This document shows, in pieces, positions 1 through 12,676 of a stretch of 64,000 nucleotides of DNA. Each line of letters opens with the position of its first letter. The first letter of the stretch is position 1. The stretch spans positions 1 to 64,000 of the forward strand of contig WPIO01000273.1 of the NCBI GenBank assembly GCA_009760855.2, in the 5' to 3' direction. This DNA is from Cristatella mucedo (lineage: Eukaryota; Bryozoa; Phylactolaemata; Cristatellidae). The position numbers and the translations under genes are program-made. A model generated the notes under the pieces. That model was not told the DNA's origin. It made no database searches and saw only the letters and a program-made list of their open reading frames with translations.

Positions 1-1399
1 GTATTTTCTTATGATCCGACGATGTGTCTCGCTCTTCTGATTTAAAATGTTGGGGGTAAAACAAGTTAGTGACGTCCGTTATACCTGAGATGTTTGGAGA
101 CTTTTAGGCTCAGTGTGTATTACTGAAGCACCTAATAATAGTAGTTACTATAAAATAAATACAAATAAATAATGAATAACGTAGTATAATAATAACATAA
201 TAATAAGTAAAATAAATAAATGATAATAATAAACAAATACATTATATAAAATAATACGATACGACCACGACAAAGCTCAAGCACAAAACTTCCGCCCATG
301 AAGGTATCAAAGGTGTATTTCTAACACACTCTCGTGCGAATGTTTAATTAGCCTATACGTCTGAGACAGGGTCTTTGTTGAATCTATTCTAACCTTGCGT
401 CTTGCGGTCCTTCAGTATGCTACCACTAACCATCTGATCGCTCTGTCTGGGTGCATGGAAATTTGAAGTCCAGATTACAAGGAGAGAAGCTGAGCGCAGT
501 TCTATGGAGGTGCCAGCACAGACATCATTTACACCTTTCTTGATGGGTGGAGATACCAATGGAGTAGTTCGTCATCCCAAAGAGCCAGGCTCGAATTCCG
601 CATCAAAGAAACACTAGAGGGTTGAAAGTGTTTATCAAAGGCCCATCGGTCAGAGGTGTTATGCGTCATAATCAATTAGGACATAAACACAGTTAATGCA
701 CCATAGGGTAGATATTGAATGACCATTACCGTGGTAATGAGCATGGATTATATCACTATATTTGAAGGGAGCCGCAGTGTCATCGTGATAAGTAGCGATT
801 ACTCAGTCACGCCATCGGGAGATAGTCAGGTTGTCGGTGGATGTGGACAGCAACCGGATAGGAAGGCTTGTGATTTAACAGCCTCTTCTTACATAGCGAT
901 AGAGGAACCTTTAGGCTATCACACCACTTCAGGGTGTATAAGAATGGGACCCCCGCGAGCATTACGAACGTACGACTTCGGTACCTAGGTCGCTGACCTA
1001 TAACATGCGGCTAATGGGGTAGGGAAAAACACTGCATTCCGGCAAGAGCAGGTGGCCACAGTTGGCCGTTTGCAATAAGGCTTGATAAAAGACATTGTAA
1101 GCTTTGCTCGTTTTCCAGTATACAGGCGGTGTGAAATTTTTGTGAGAGGTGCTCATACCCAGTATACTGGGAGCTCTGTTTGCTTCCGTTGTAAAAAAGC
1201 CTCCTCGTCGTGATCCGGGCTGGTGACATCACTCAGTTGATTTTCTTGCTGCTAGATGATAGAACTAAACGACTCAATAATAAGAAAGCTATAATACTTA
1301 AGATAATAGAAGCTGGGTGTTTGTAACTTGTAAGTTAGTTCAAGTTTAGTCAGCACCACTAAAAGATCTCATCTAGCCCTGAGCAGCGCTGGCCAATCG
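1..1399. other. Stretch without a recognised gene
   Basis: AT-rich sequence with a short simple AATA-type run near 120-240. Open frames of 73-89 codons exist (719-988 on +, 1011-1232 on -), but neither shows a family motif, a splice context or a repeat match that I can name. I treat them as chance frames. The region ends where LINE A sequence becomes recognisable. Confidence 0.4.
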
Positions 1400-2645
1400 C
1401 TCGGCAATGGGTTAGGTTCTATCTAAGTGGGATACTCCAGAGTATGACACGTGAATGAACAAAGATCATCAAGGTAACTCCTGAAATATTAGGATCCAGG
1501 GCTCCGTCAGTACGATTCTTTTCATGGTTTATACTCACCCTCTTGCCGATGTGATTGCCAAGCTCAATGTAGGCTTTCACTTCTATGCAGATGACACTCA
1601 GTTGTATCTTTGCTTTGATCACTCCATTCCTTGCAGCACCTCGTATTCTCTCAACTCCCTTGCTAAAATTATTGATGACATCCGCGTTTTCTTAAATTAA
1701 ATGATTATTACAATAATAATAATAATAATAATGCACTTGATAAAGCTCCCTCAGAGAACTCAATCTCTGTCTCGGTGCTTTACATTGGCTGAAAATGGAA
1801 ATGCAATTGAATGGTGAGTAATATCCTGCTTGATAAAACTAACTTACCCATTATAGGCAAACCAAGTGTGATTTAGAATTGTAAAGGCTAACGCTCAAAA
1901 TTGGCTGTGCAAACGGATCTCCATACGAGTACATCAACTCCACAATCAAGTCTAAATACTTTCAGCTACATAACGTTGCTGAAAGTCAGGCTTGTTTAGA
2001 TAAGGATATCAGATCTCAGTTGGTCCATGCATTTGTAGCATATCATCTTGACCTCTATAACTTGCTCCTTGCTAGCCCACCGGCATGTGCAATCATGGGC
2101 TTACAGACGGTACACAACTCTGCAGCTAGGCTTGTCTGTCGTTAGCATCCCAGTTGCCACTTAAAACTACTTCTCACCGACCTGCACTGGCTACTAGTCA
2201 AGCAACGAATCGACTTCAAGATTTTTTGGCCCACTTTGAGATCAGTTCATTCATTGCCTCCAGTATACCTCTCAGGTCTACTACCTCATCAGGCCAAGCA
2301 TCGTTACACATGCTTTTCCGAATTTAAGAGTTTAGCTATACATCACACAAACCTTGAATCCTTTGGAGACCGTGCGTTTAGTTCGTGTGCTCCCAAAGCC
2401 AGGAACTTACTCCTGATTTGCATCAGAACATGCCCTGACTTGCAAATTAAAAAAAATTAAAAAAATACATCGATTTACGACAGCATTTAGTGGGCCTCTG
2501 TGATAGCCCTTATCGTACTACACCTGCTGACTGCATGCTGCCCAAACGCACTTGCAAGCTGATGCTGTGCGTAACCTCATAAACCAGGTATAATTCATGG
2601 TGTCACCCAAGCATGATATTACCCACCAATCACTGTCAATCAAAC
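1400..2645 (+). mobile_element. LINE A copy, RT to 3' UTR, degraded
   Basis: Decayed CR1/L2-like non-LTR retrotransposon. The RT part is readable around 1520-1690: translation in shifting frames gives the FTVYTLPLADVIA-type segment and an [10 protein letters not shown] catalytic box. The C-terminal region with the LADLHWL and FGDRAF motifs shared by all LINE A copies lies at 1880-2440 (74-codon remnant 2236-2460), followed by 3' UTR to about 2645. Several stops and indels make it a pseudogene. It is interrupted at about 1707-1830 by an oppositely oriented LINE A tail. The family is assigned from the RT box and from alignment by eye to the better copy at 30.1-31.3 kb. Confidence 0.8.
1707..1830 (-). 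mobile_element. Nested LINE A 3'-end insertion
   Basis: About 124 bp on the opposite strand to its host. It consists of an (AAT)n run, the terminal hairpin and the following 3' UTR, and it splits the host LINE A. Host sequence stops at AAATTAAATGAT and resumes at GATAAAACTAAC, which are contiguous in intact copies. This is a strongly 5'-truncated insertion. Confidence 0.75.
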
Positions 2646-3640
2646 ATATTTGCCTTCTGCCCAGCACATGTACAATGGCTAGAAAGTGTCCGTGAATGGC
2701 ACAACCAGGTAAGGCGGTTTGCTTTCACGGACCTCTGTCCTGGGAGGTTCAATTCCTGCAGCAGTGGGGGCCGTACTCTGTTATAAACACCTAGCAAGCT
2801 TTTTACGCTGGTGAATTAGCCGGAAAGGCTTCTCTGCTGTGGCTGATACCAAAAAGAGGCATGTTGTAATCCGCTGGGATTTATTTAGTTTGAGCAGAGT
2901 ACTTCTGCGAGTTGCTTTATTCATGTGTGGCTATTATAATCATTATCATGACAGATCAGCTTACTGAGATGTCTTTTTTACTGCAATGAATTTTTTCTGC
3001 TTTGTCCTCTCTTCGAGGCGTTTAGTTATTTGTAAGATATCAAAAGCTCAAAAAATCTTTAATCAAATTTTTTCAGTTGTATGTGGAAGCAAACTTCACT
3101 ATCTGTCTCCTCAAGCTGCAACATTTCCACAACCTTCTGTGGTTGACTTTAGTGAGAAACTGCCATGTCTTCTTTCACTGGATTTGTGGACAACTTTTTT
3201 GTCAGCTTGCATTTCATCACACTCAATGTTTTTAATGGTGCCCAAGAAGAATGGCTATCAGGAAGAAGCACACCCAAGGATTTCTGTGAGTGGACAACAT
3301 GATCAGTACCTGATGCAAATCTTCTTGATGGCACATTGCATTCAGGTGCTCCTTTCAAGCAACACACTCACAAAGTATTCTGGAAGAGGAGGTAATTTCT
3401 TATTTTAATGTCAGGTCACTTTGCAGAACATTGGTCAAATAGGTGCCTCCGTGGAGCTATACTTTGAGAATGATTTCAACTAACCACCTAATTTTGATTG
3501 CTTGCACAATATAACATTATATCAATAAATTGTCATTATTATTGTTATTACTTAAGCCAATTTAAAAAGTCTACTCCTGTGCTTCCAGCTGTGCAGCTTT
3601 CTTTTCATTTTTTTTTAAATAAGATTAGAAAAAATATAAA
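2646..3640. other. Unrecognised segment with open frames on both strands
   Basis: A 140-codon frame (2986-3408, +) overlaps a 72-codon frame on the - strand (3149-3367). Neither matches a family I recognise, and I see no convincing splice sites. The frames lie in moderately GC-balanced sequence that differs from the AT-rich surroundings, so this may be a fragment of an unidentified element or a decayed exon. Confidence 0.25.
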
Positions 3641-3644
3641 TATA

Positions 3645-3780
3645 ATTCATTTAAATAGCGCCCAAGATAACTTAATCTCTATTCAGGCGCTTCGCATATG
3701 CTCCGGGTCTTGAGCCGACGACCTCAGTCAGACCTTGGTCGGAGAGAGCCCCTTAACCGCTAGACCAAACCGGCTCGCGT
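3645..3780 (-). mobile_element. tRNA-derived SINE
   Basis: Read on the - strand, it begins with a tRNA-like head containing an A-box-like TGGTCTAGCGGTTAAGG and a B-box-like GGCTCAAGACC. A CGCCTGAATAGAGATTAAGTT hairpin-type tail and an AT-rich end follow. The same order is found at 24178-24335 (-) and 52136-52285 (+). It is a Pol III-type retroposon mobilised in trans by a LINE. The long spacing between the boxes suggests a class II (Leu/Ser-like) tRNA ancestor, which is an inference. Confidence 0.75.
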
Positions 3781-4114
3781 TATTTACTCCACACTGAATG
3801 TGCAGCTTCTATTGGAGAACTAAACTTGACATCATGCAGATTAAACTGCATTTCCTTTGCACAAAGATACTCAAAATTAACTATTTTTTCTACTTTATTT
3901 CATGAAGTGTAACTGCTGCCTCTCAACTAAATAACAACTAGTCTAAAAATATCTAAAATATGTGATAATTTTATATATTTTGTCATTCCAGTGTGAATCT
4001 TACTTGTTGAAATATTTGTGGGTGCATTTTATTTTTCACAGGGCGGCCCAAAAATGATTTATTGTTTCCTCGACTGTAAAGATTTAGAATCTTCAACTAA
4101 TACTAGTAATGATG

Positions 4115-6195
4115 ATAATGCACTTTAGAGAGCCCCATCAGAGAATTCAATCACTTTCTAGGTGCTTAACCTAGGTCGCAAAAGGAGACACGACTGAATC
4201 GTTAGTATTACCATTCATGATAACAACATGAACAACATGGTTTGGGGTGACCTGCACAGGGTCAGCGTGGAAGCGTGGTTAGTGGCAGCATGCTCAGTGT
4301 CAGCACTCATAAGCACACGAAGGAAGAATCACAGGGACTTGCTAAATGCTGTCTTAATAGATGTTTTTTAAGTTATTTTTAAATGTGGTCGAGTCAGGGG
4401 ATGTTCTTACGCAAGTCTGGAGGGAGTTCCAGACTTTGGGAGCATACGAACTAAATGCACGGTCTCCAAAGGATGTGAAGTTTGTGCGAGATGGTGGTAA
4501 GCTGTTGGATTCCAGAAAGCAGGTGGAACTATGCTTGGCCTGGGGAGGAATATATCTGAGAGATAGGCTGGAGCCAATGAATGAAGTAACCTAAAAGTGA
4601 GTTACGAAACTTCGAAGTCGATCCGTTGTTTGACTGGTAGCCAGTACAGGTCGGCGAGAAGTGGTGTCATGTGGCTACTGCAGCCTTCACGACAGACAAG
4701 CCTAGCTGCAGAGTTTTGCACAAATTCACTTCGCCTGATTGCAAGGCTGGTAGGCCAGTAAGCAGCGAATTAAAGAAATCAAGTACGGATTTAACAAATG
4801 CATGGACCAATTAGGACGTGGTATGCTTATCTAAACATGCCCAAATGTTACTAGGGTTGCCACACTGAAAGTAGGCAGATTTGACTGTGGGGCTGATGTG
4901 GTCATTTAACGAGAGGTCACTTAAGAACATGACACCTAGATTTCGAGCTGATTCAACAGGAGATATGCTGGCATATTCAATCTTGAGAGTTAGCCTTTCC
5001 AATTTCTGAATCACATTGGGTTTGCCTATAACTAGTAAGTTAGTTTTATCCTTTTTTAGTTTGAGCAAATTTACTGCTATCCATGTGCGGACGTCATTAA
5101 TACAAGGCAGCTAGTGAGTTGAGAGAATTCAAGATGCTCGAAGGCTGGGAGGGATCAAAGCAGAGGTAAAAGTGAGTTTCATCCACATAGAAGTGAAAGC
5201 ATAGATTGTGCTTGGCAATCACATCAGCAATAGGGAGAGCATAAACCGTGAAAAGAACCAGACCTAGCACGGACCCTTGAGGTATCCCATATTTCAGAGG
5301 TACGACGGATGATCAATACTCTGGAGTCTCCCATTGAGATATTATCTGCATTGTAGAGCAATACCAGTGATGCCCAGGCGACATGAGAGTCGATCTAGCA
5401 GAAATTTGTGATCGATAGTATCAAAAACTGCCGAAAGATCGAGCAAAACCACTAGAGGCTCTACCTACGTCGGCATTCCTAATTAGGTCGTTGTACTCCC
5501 TAAGCAATGCTGACTCTGTGGAGTGATTAGCTAAAAAGCCAGAATGGAGCTTACTAGAAAGATTTGAGGTTATATGCTTTCTGCTGGTTCAGCTGGTCGG
5601 CAACGACCCGTTCCAGTGTCTTTGATAGGAATGATAGAAAGGAGAATGGGCTGGAGTTGCTCAGGTTCTATTGGTCCAGTGTTTCTTTCTTGAGGGGTCT
5701 CCTGACTACTCTATCAGCTGACTACCACTTTTTTGAAAGGTACTGGGACATGACATGAGGCTAATTACATAGTAATGATGTTATTTATGCATGGCAGCCG
5801 CAGATCAATGCAGTGTAGGAGCAGGACAGTGGGAATAGGGTCCAGATAACTTGTTGTCTTCTTTGATTGGGATACGAACTTTAGGACGACATCTCTAGTA
5901 ACCTGATTAAATGTGAACATTGAGGGGCAGCCAGGGATAGGGGAACAGTATTCTAGGGGGGATGCTGTCATCGCAGGGATGGACTCCCTGATCTTGTCTA
6001 TCTTGTGCACAAAGAATCGAGAGCATTAATCGGCTAGATCATCTCAAGGATCATCAGGTAAGGAGCTAATCTGGGAGCGGTTTTGGAGATGGTTGATCGT
6101 AGACATCAGCATGTTTGGATTGTGCATCTGTGATTCAATTCTAACTAAGAATGAGATTAGTCGCATGTTGTATTTCAGTCATTTCCTGCAGGAAT
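4115..6195 (-). mobile_element. Long LINE A copy (RT, C-terminus, 3' UTR)
   Basis: The 3' end lies at 4115 with the terminal hairpin, and the element runs leftward on the - strand. From 3' to 5' come the 3' UTR (4180-4380), the C-terminal region (4390-4800), RT box sequences (about 4810-5480) and the RT N-terminal/linker region (5560-6100). The frame at 5765-6010 gives DPIPTVLL and related residues just before RT domain 1. Numerous stops and frameshifts are present. No endonuclease domain is visible, so the copy is 5'-truncated. Confidence 0.8.
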
Positions 6196-7829
6196 TAGTT
6201 TTTTAAAGTTAATAAATATGCAAAAAAATTATGGGGCGGTAGTAAGCTATACATATTGAAAAATATACTTTTTAACCTAAGAACAAAATGGACTTCGAAA
6301 CAAGATTAAGTCCAATTTTACTTAGTCGAGAAAAGTGCATGAGAACTTCTACTACGATACGTAATTTCTGAACAAGATATAGAGAGGTAAACGAAGTAGA
6401 TGTATTTACACACTCAAGAAAAATAAATATTAAATACGATCAATAAAATGGGATCATTTTTACATTCAATGAAGTGCAGTATTGCTGGAAATTTCTTATC
6501 TCAAACAGGTCACGAGAGCAATAGCAAGTTCTAGGTAGCCACAATACATAGCAGTCACATATCTTAAGTTTAAAATTAAGGTTTTCAGTCACATCACTAT
6601 GTAAATGCCACACAGGATGAGAGTAAAAAACATGAAGTAACAGTACCAAATAATGCTAAGGTGAAGATAAACTTGTATATTTCATGTTCAAGTCTAGTAT
6701 TGCCCTCAACATTAAAGATCATAACTTTAATATAGGCTATGCTCTAATCAAATCAACTTGTAATCTCAGACGGCACTTGCAAAAGAAATCCTTCAATTTC
6801 TTAGCACATTTCCTCGAATCTCTATTCTGACTGATTGTAGATAATGCACACTTAGCACATTGAGAACTTTGGGGATGACAACTTAGCAGCTAGTCGAGGA
6901 ATTGTATACGTTTGGCTAAAATATCTGCAGTTTCCTTTTTCCTTATTCATGGCACGTGAAATAGGCAGCTTGAAAAAATCTATACTGTCTGTTTCAGGTG
7001 CGATCGACTTAAAAAGACAATAGCTTCATATCACACCACCTTAACTTGCAGCTGAAGTTTTTTTAATTGTCATTGTTTAGAAATTAAAATCAAATATTTT
7101 GATAAGGATTCATTATACTTCCATATATTTTAATCATCGTGGTTATAATATAGAAATAAAAAACTGATAGCATTTTTAGATTGCCTTTGATAGCCTCAAT
7201 TGTATAGTTTCACAGCAGCCCTTATGGCTATCACAACTGCTTGCACTTGCTAATAAAGAGCCGACAACTGGAGAACTAGAAACCATTACCCAGGTCGCGA
7301 AGACAAGGCACATTATCTCTGGCTTTAGAACTAGTTGTTACTCATGTAAACTCTTCTCCGAATAGCTACCCATTTTTCTATTATTTCACTATTAAGTTCC
7401 ATTGTGCAACTGGTCTTTTCATTTGTGACATCCGGGATTGTACAGCATTTCATGATTTCCAGTGCACCCAATTCTAGGATTATTTTATGTAAATCTCAAT
7501 TCAGATTGGATTAAGCAGAATCTTTCGGAAAATCAACAGCGAAATCCCATAACATCATATACAATATAACGTTAGGGAAATGCATAGCAATAGTGCAAGC
7601 ATGAAAACAAACCTGTAAATCTATAACATCAAACCTATAAAAAATGCATGTATGTCAAATATTCATGAATTAACAGGGAAAACTATGATATCTATAAGAT
7701 TATATTACTATCAATGATGTAACTAATTTTCATCAGCTCGTCTAGCTTTGTAACTCAAAAATTAGGAATGACCAAGGTCGTTCCGTATATATGTTCACTT
7801 TACTAGAAAATGACAACAAATCGAGAAGG
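6196..7829. other. AT-rich stretch, nothing recognised
   Basis: About 1.6 kb of AT-rich, apparently unique sequence. No repeat family, tandem structure, exon-like frame or RNA gene is evident to me. Confidence 0.4.
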
Positions 7830-8165
7830 CACAAAATTGTAATACTCCCGTTTTCTAAAACATGTGTACCACTAAGATCTCGCAAGCCTCTTATAGTAAT
7901 ACTACGTAACGGCATCTACTCTCCAACTGCCGACTATAGCACATCTTTTTCAGTGGTCCTGAACTGCTACTTCTATGCTACTCACTACCTCAACTGCTCT
8001 CCTAATTCTGCTATGCTTCCCACTTTCTCTTTGTTGCCTGAGACGAAGTCCGTTGGGAACCGAATGCGTACCGAAAGCCGCTTAGGTTGTGAGTGGGCTA
8101 TGCAAAACTCTCATAACAACTTGCCCACATGGTCTTTATGACTTTGTAGGTTACGGGCCTGTACT
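7830..8165 (+). mobile_element. LINE B 3'-end fragment
   Basis: The 116-codon frame at 7791-8141 carries YSPTADYSTSFS and the 3' UTR-derived segment shared with LINE B copies at 16.6-17.2, 27.4-28.5, 37.2-37.6, 48.4-49.0, 49.9-50.4 and 62.4-62.9 kb. The copy ends near the GACTTTGTAGG terminus. It is 5'-truncated and non-functional. Confidence 0.65.
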
Positions 8166-8531
8166 TTTCCTATTTGTTGAGAACTACATCCATGAAATAA
8201 GTAGCACATTGACATGTCAGTAGATAAGTTGTTCCGAAACTTGCTTCTGCTCAAATTCCTTTCTGTACTTATATTCATCCATCCAAAAATGCAACTCCAA
8301 TAATTTCCACTTAGTTCTTGCTCAATACTTTACGATGTACCTGGTATCCACATGCGAGTATGATAACCACACAAAGTCACCTTGTATGTATTCATTTTAT
8401 GTGCTAAATGACTAAAAAGCCACCTAGTAGATCGCCAATATATGAAGGTGTAAGGAAGATTATTATAACTATCGGTCAAATTCAACTTGGAAACTCTTTT
8501 TAAATTCTAAAAAATCCTCTAATTAATTTGC

Positions 8532-8630
8532 TTATAGCACCTCAAGAGAACTTATTTCTATTCAGGCGCTTCAGATGCCTCAGCAATCAGGCCTTTGACC
8601 TCAGACAGGCCTTGGTCAGGATGAGCAACA
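8532..8630 (-). mobile_element. Degraded tRNA-derived SINE
   Basis: The - strand reading retains the tail hairpin region (TTCAGGCGCTTC on +) and part of the tRNA-like head (GACCTCAGACAGGCCTTGG on +). The A-box end is lost or strongly diverged. Confidence 0.55.
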
Positions 8631-8674
8631 TGGCCAACAATTAAAATTAGGAAGTCTTGGTGTTCTAGTTTTTG

Positions 8675-10545
8675 TACTAGCGCCTCTCTCATCTCACCTG
8701 GGCATCACTATACGGCTCTGCAATGGTTCAGGTCCCTACCTCAGTCAGGAGACTCCAAGTAAGACATGAATGGACAAAGATCATCCATCAAGATCATTGT
8801 CACAACTCACTTTTCCCAGAGTCTCTTCGTTCTATGGCTCCAGCCTATCTTTCAGATCTACCCCATCAGGCAAGCATCGTACACTATTTTTCGTCAACAG
8901 TCTAGAAATACCTCATTCAAACCTTAAATCCTTTGGAGACCGTGCATTGCCAAGCTCGTAATGCTGCCACAGCCTGGAACTCCTCCGACCTGCATCAGAA
9001 CATCCCTGACCTGACCACATTCAAAAGAAACTTAAAACATACACCTATTTAGGACAGCATTTAGTAGGTCCTTGTGGTTTCGTGTCCCTCGATGTGTATG
9101 CACGTGCTGACACTGTTTAAGCCTTTTCTTATTTTGCACTGACCCCAGTGCATGTAACCCCTAACCATGTTATTCATTTGTTTGTTTTTCAAGCACATGA
9201 TTTTACTTACTATTCTTCTTGCGTATCACTTTTGCAGCAAAGCGCCTAGAAGAGATTAAGTTCTCTAAGGGCGCTTTATCAAGTACAATATTATTATTAT
9301 TAATATTATTATCCAAGGTACCCTGAAATGTGAGTACACACGCGCCGATCAAGGTCCGGTTTTCACGGTTTAAACTCCCCCTCTTGCCCGAGTGCTTGCC
9401 CAAGTACAATCAAGGCTTTCACTTCGATACGGATGATGCTCAGTTTGTACATTTGCTTTGATCCCTCGAGCCTTCGCGCTCGAATTCTCTCAACGCCCGT
9501 TGCAGCGTGCATTGATGACATCTCACATAGATGACAGCAGCTTTTCTAAAACTACACGATGATAACGGCTAACTATGTGAGTGTATGGGAGAAACTCAGT
9601 GTGGATTCACAAATTGAGAAAGGCTGACGGCTCAAGAGTTTGGCACTGCCCAGCACATCTTTCGTTTAATCAGCTCGAAAATCTGGTGTCATGTTTCCAA
9701 AAAGTAACCTCTTGCATGTCAGACGACCACATCCGGCTCCACAGTCAAGTCTGCATACAATTTCATCTGCCATAACATAGCTGAAATTCGGGCTTGTTTC
9801 ATAAAAGGATCCACGTCCGAGTTGGTTCGCCCGTCCATATGTGACATCCCGTTTCGACTCTTCTGTATCCTCTACGGCTGCTGGCCAGCCCGCATCGGCA
9901 ATTAGGCGATTACATCCGTTTCCAAAACACAGCAGCTATGCATCCTCTGTCATGAGCGTGGCAGTGTGCCACATCACACGACTATCTTACCGACATGCAC
10001 TTGCTACTAGTCGCGCCGAGGATTGATGTACAGGTTTTTGTCGCTCCCTGTAGGTCGCTCGTTATTTTGGCTCGAGCCTATCTCTCCAGATCTGCTCCTC
10101 CACCAGGCCAAAGCGTCCGTATACACTGCTTTTCGAAATCCGACAGTTTTCCCATGCTGCAAAACCTAAAATCCTTTGGAGACCGTGCTATTAGTAGTTT
10201 GCTATGCTCCCAAAGCCCAGAACTCCCTTTCCTTCCGACCTCTCAGAATAGCGCCCAGGCTTGACCACCAGTTTACAAAGTAATTACACGCCTAGGACAG
10301 CGTAGTGTGTCCCTGTGAGTCGATCCATCATGTGCTTATGTGTGCTGACACTGTGCATAGCTACACCCCTTCGCATAGAAGACCCTGTTCATTGCAAGCC
10401 AATAACCCTGTTATTCATGTGGTTATATAGGGCTGGTATTACTCACGATTCAATGCAGGTCGCTTTGCAGCAAATTTAGCGCTAGAGAGAGATTGAATTC
10501 TCTGAGGCGCTTTATTAAGTACATAATCATTATTATTATTATTAT
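8675..10545 (+). mobile_element. LINE A copy split by a nested LINE A tail
   Basis: The first part, 8675-8795, covers the segment before the RT B' box. The rest, 9305-10545, covers the RT catalytic region (GGATGATGCTCAG near 9430 corresponds to the ADDTQ box), the C-terminal region and a complete 3' end with hairpin (about 10480-10525) and ATT tail. Host sequence breaks at CATCAAG and resumes at AAGGTACCCTGAAAT, adjacent positions in other copies. Many stops are present. Confidence 0.75.
8796..9304 (+). mobile_element. Nested LINE A 3' end
   Basis: A 5'-truncated LINE A fragment of about 510 bp in the same orientation as its host. It begins within the C-terminal coding part (frame 8770-8961 contains SLEIPHSNLKSFGDRALPSS) and ends with the hairpin and an ATT-rich tail at 9285-9304. 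Confidence 0.7.
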
Positions 10546-10914
10546 ACGTAGACGACAAGCTGTAAAGAAAATTGTAGGATTTGGAGCACATAAAAAATAC
10601 TTAAACGTTATCATGTTAGGAATAAATTAGTTGATGCTATCAAAATGTGAAATAAACCGTGGTGATTCATTTAGATCAATTATTTTTAAAGTAAATGTAA
10701 ACTTAACCACCAGATATATAGCGATCAGTGTAATTCTTTTCAAAATAGCTGCTCCGAGAAAATACCTATCCATATCTCTTGCCTACACAATTGAAGATAT
10801 TTATTGGCCGTACTAATAATAGTAACAATTCATTTTGTAGTACCCTTAAAAACTTGATATTTTTCTAATCACTGTGCATACTCTGTAAACAAAGCAAGTT
10901 GAACGGTTAATTGT
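10546..10914. other. AT-rich gap
   Basis: Apparently unique AT-rich sequence between two LINE A copies. It contains no supported feature. A 61-codon frame here has low-complexity composition. Confidence 0.4.
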
Positions 10915-11103
10915 AAGCACAATGTCAATAAGCATAGCGTGGTTAGAGGCGACACACGTAGGTTCATAATGCTAGTATAGTTAGTGGCCGTATGCATAGA
11001 GTCATCACCCATAACCACCGAAGATTAAAACCGCATGGACCCACTAAATGCTGCTAACGAAAGGTTTGGCTTAGCATTTTTATAAATGCATTCAAGACTG
11101 GGC
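10915..11103 (-). mobile_element. LINE A 3' UTR remnant
   Basis: The - strand matches the LINE A 3' UTR (GTTAGTGGCCGTATGCATAG and CCACTAAATGCTG on +). The terminal hairpin is not recognisable. The copy abuts an oppositely oriented LINE A fragment. Confidence 0.55.
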
Positions 11104-11790
11104 ATGTTGTGACCTGTTGCTTGCTGGCCTATCGGCATGTGCTATCAGTAGCTTACTGGTAGTGCAAAACTCCACAGCTGGATTGTCTCTGGTGAGCGGC
11201 TCAGTTGCCACAATATCACCTACTTTCTACGCCGACCTGAACTGGCTACCAGTCAGAGCAACGGATTGCACTTTCAAGGTGCTTTTTAGCTCCTTTTAGG
11301 GTCACTTCCATCTCTTTGGCTCCAGCCAATCTCGCGAGATCTACTTCCCAACCAGGCCAATCATCGTACTCGCAGCTTTTTGGAGATCCGACGTTTACTA
11401 CCTACCTGGTACAAGCCTCAAACGTTTAGAGCCGTACATTTAGTCTGGACTGCTCCTAAAGCCTACTTTTCGACTTACGTCTCCACAACATTCCCTGACT
11501 CGATCAGATTAGAACTGAAAAACAAACTCATTAATGCAGCATTTAGTAGGTCCCTGTGATCTGTCGTCCTTCATGAGCTTGCAGGTGCTGACAATCTGCA
11601 TGCATGCACGACCACATTGTCAGTACTGACCCTGAGCATATCACCCTAACCATGTTATTCCTATGTTGCTTATCAAGCATGAAACTACTCCTCCATTCAG
11701 CCTCGGTTCCCTTGGTAGCACGCTAAAGTGCGCCTAGAGAGCGATAGAGTTCTGCTGGCGCTTGATCAAGCTGCATTATTAACTTATTAT
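11104..11790 (+). mobile_element. LINE A C-terminal/3' end fragment
   Basis: Starts in the segment encoding the LLAGLxACAI-type motif and ends with a recognisable hairpin (GCGCCTAGAGAG ... TTCTGCTGGCGCTTGATCAAG) and an ATTATT tail. Frameshifts abolish coding. Confidence 0.7.
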
Positions 11791-12486
11791 TATATCACTT
11801 CATACGTATGTTCTTGGCATTTTATGCATTGCAGACTTATAGGCATTCACTTCAAACTATTTGAGTTCATGCGAGGAGTGTTGCTAAACTCAATTGCTTT
11901 GTCACCAGCAGGTTATAGTTCACCCAGCCTGATGGGATGGATGGATCTAGGTGTTGGGTGAGAAAAGAACTTGCGTACTGGTAAGCGAGTATATACCCTT
12001 TGGAAGTCGTTGCGTCGCATGGTGTAAGCCAGTGTAGGTCAGCTGGGCGTGGTGTGGATGAGGTTATTGAGGACACTTCCACTAGTTTTAATTTCTTTGA
12101 GTGTGAAATTTCTATTGTTTTTGTTAACATGGTGTACGGTCGCTTTGGATTTTGGTGGTGGTTAATTTGTCTGATTTTGAAATTATCTCTATCTATGCAC
12201 TTTACATTTGCTGCTAAAGAACACTATCGAAAGTAGTTTCATCAGTAGTTTGGTGATTTTAAAATGGATTTTGCATTTTTCTTTCCGAAATAACTCAAAA
12301 ACAACGGCCGTGATTGTTAGCACAACAGAACTTGACATGGTTTATGTTATACTGAAATAATGATAGTGTGAGCATTCTTTAGTTTTGGTTTTGAAGGATT
12401 TCTCATAGTACTTAGTTTGGCCTATTAGCTTACTTTAAAATGCCTCGAGTTCTAACTTTTAGCACCTCAATAATGCACTGTTTTAG

Positions 12487-12586
12487 AGGTTAAAATTCTT
12501 AAAAACGATGAAAATTCAATACCATTGAATACTGACCATCAAAGATATTTTCAATCTTTTGTGGATTTCGTTTGGACCGAGGCAAA
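12487..12586 (+). CDS. Candidate penultimate exon, unknown gene
   Basis: Frame from 12489 reads VKILKNDENSIPLNTDHQRY and continues to VDFVWTEAK. It is bounded by a TTTTAG acceptor (AG at 12485-12486) and a GTAAGT donor at 12587. The exon ends in phase 2 and joins in frame to 12677-12704 across a 90-bp intron. The composition is protein-like, but I recognise no family. It lies 9 kb upstream of the UBR-like exons on the same strand. The stop in the next exon means it is probably a separate gene's C-terminus. Chance is not excluded. Confidence 0.35.
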
Positions 12587-12676
12587 GTAAGTAAAACCCA
12601 GCCATGTAGGGTAGGCTTAAAATGAAGTGCTGATAATTGCTCGATTATTCTGATAATACATTTTATACATCTTCAG

